From Bacillus norwichensis (GTDB lineage Bacteria; Bacillota; Bacilli; Bacillales; Bacillaceae_C): 64,000 bases of DNA. Shown here one piece after another: positions 63,244 to 64,000 of the stretch. The notes under the pieces were generated by a model. The model saw nothing but the letters and a program-made list of their open reading frames with translations. It was not told the DNA's origin and ran no database searches. Position numbers and translations under genes: made by a program. Numbering within the stretch: position 1 is the first letter of the stretch; every line of letters starts with the position of its first letter. The stretch spans positions 1 through 64,000 of the forward strand of contig NZ_JACSPV010000011.1 of NCBI RefSeq assembly GCF_014836955.1, in the 5' to 3' direction.

Positions 63244-64000
63244 TTGGTGACAAAACAAGAGTTAACAAACACGAGATCATGGACAACAAGATTGGATGCA
63301 AAAAAAAGCCGGATTGAAAGTGTGAAAAAGCTTGTGGATGGGATGATTATTCCAACCGATCGAATTGTGGAGATACTGGAAAGGTTGCTTCAAGCAAGCG
63401 ATCGTGTAGTTCTTGAAGGGAACAATCAGAAGCAAGCCTCTTTCTTATCAAAAGCGTTATCTCAAGCGGACCCTCAAATTTTACACGACTTACACATGAT
63501 TATTCCCAGTATATCCAGGCCGGAACATTTGGATCTGTTTGAATACGGGATAGCGAAAAAGGTTGATTTCTCCTATGCTGGCCCACAAAGCTTGCGAATG
63601 GCTCAAATGCTGGAAGATGGACAGCTTACAATGGGGGAAATCCATACATACATAGAGCTATATGGGCGCCTTTTTATTGATTTGATTCCTTCCGTTGCTC
63701 TAGTAGCTGCGGATAAAGCTGATCAAAACGGAAATCTGTATACGGGGCCTAATACAGAGGAGACACCCACACTTATTGAGGCAGCAGCTTTTCGAGATGG
63801 GATTGTGATTGTTCAAGTAAATGAACTAACAGATGAATTGCCGCGTGTAGATGTTCCCGGTTCCTGGGTGGACTTTATTGTTGTTGCTGATCAACCATAC
63901 GAGCTGGAACCTCTGTTTACACGTGACCCACGTCATATTACCGATATCCAAATCTTGCAGGCGATGATGGTAATCCGAGGTATCTATGAAAAGCACCAAG
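63244..64000 (+). CDS. mdcA: malonate decarboxylase alpha subunit (partial, runs off window)
   Basis: The first ~250 residues of the alpha subunit (full length about 550), which swaps acetate for malonate on the acyl carrier. Typical pieces are RSWTTRLDAKKSRIESV, DRVVLEGNNQKQASFL and DYAGPQS-like SYAGPQSLRMAQ. The start is not firm: TTG 63244 (9 bases from GGGGGAA) was chosen; GTG 63247 and ATG 63226 are in frame. The remaining mdc genes should lie beyond the window end. Confidence 0.88.
   Translation, partial: MVTKQELTNTRSWTTRLDAKKSRIESVKKLVDGMIIPTDRIVEILERLLQASDRVVLEGNNQKQASFLSKALSQADPQILHDLHMIIPSISRPEHLDLFEYGIAKKVDFSYAGPQSLRMAQMLEDGQLTMGEIHTYIELYGRLFIDLIPSVALVAADKADQNGNLYTGPNTEETPTLIEAAAFRDGIVIVQVNELTDELPRVDVPGSWVDFIVVADQPYELEPLFTRDPRHITDIQILQAMMVIRGIYEKHQ

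Overview
This is a chromosomal window from an aerobic, spore-forming, low-GC Gram-positive bacterium of the Bacillaceae. Evidence for this is the strong GGAGG-type ribosome binding sites with many TTG/GTG starts, a YknXYZ-like ABC system, YkvI and RDD proteins, a SpoIIM-like protein, KatX/KatA-type catalase, and S-box and cobalamin riboswitches. The genus is not decided here.

Layout. 0.1-3.8 kb: a small unknown gene, then a three-gene HlyD/MacB-type ABC exporter. 3.9-4.3 kb: a cobalamin riboswitch with its own terminator but no recognisable B12-related gene behind it. 4.9-7.3 kb: prpD-prpB of the 2-methylcitrate pathway. 7.3-14.3 kb: C45-type hydrolase, catalase, IlvA, a frameshifted SIMPL-domain gene, and a MerR regulator with a membrane protein. 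14.7-21.7 kb: a membrane-protein/DUF4129/DUF4350/MoxR/DUF58 operon, converging on a SpoIIM-like gene that is divergent from an RDD gene. 22.0-24.0 kb: an aldehyde dehydrogenase and a 30-residue hydrophobic peptide gene with its own promoter and terminator.

24.5-44.6 kb is the most interesting part: an aromatic-compound catabolic island. It has an SsuABC/TauABC-like importer, an alpha/beta hydrolase, an IclR regulator and an MFS transporter. A long run of genes follows: cupin, extradiol dioxygenase, atypical SDR, TPP enzyme, aldehyde dehydrogenase, aspartate-dehydrogenase-like protein, Rieske dioxygenase alpha and beta, cis-diol dehydrogenase and a tandem VOC protein. After a structured repeat come a 2-oxoacid:ferredoxin oxidoreductase (alpha, beta) and a ferredoxin. 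Four promoters carry the same inverted motif AAAC-N3-GTTT just downstream of the -10 box, which suggests one IclR regulon. No Rieske reductase is present, so I propose that the 2-oxoacid:ferredoxin oxidoreductase and ferredoxin supply its electrons.

44.7-49.6 kb: a channel-like membrane protein with an unclear start, and a three-subunit molybdenum hydroxylase. 49.8-54 kb: an RpiR regulator, a GNAT acyltransferase, an N-succinylamino-acid-racemase-like enzyme and a YkvI permease. 54.5-56.9 kb: a methyltransferase, an S-box (SAM-I) riboswitch with no methionine gene behind it, a small unknown protein and a 187-residue FAD-domain protein. 57-64 kb: two membrane proteins and an M20 amidohydrolase, divergent from an amidase, a GntR regulator and the start of a malonate decarboxylase cluster (mdcH, mdcA, cut by the window end). 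Both divergent promoters carry the perfect palindrome ATTGTCGACAAT.

Intergenic DNA is rich in repeats: a ~200-bp multi-stem element in three copies plus a fragment, GC-rich repeat remnants, and short tandem arrays with a 20-21 bp period.
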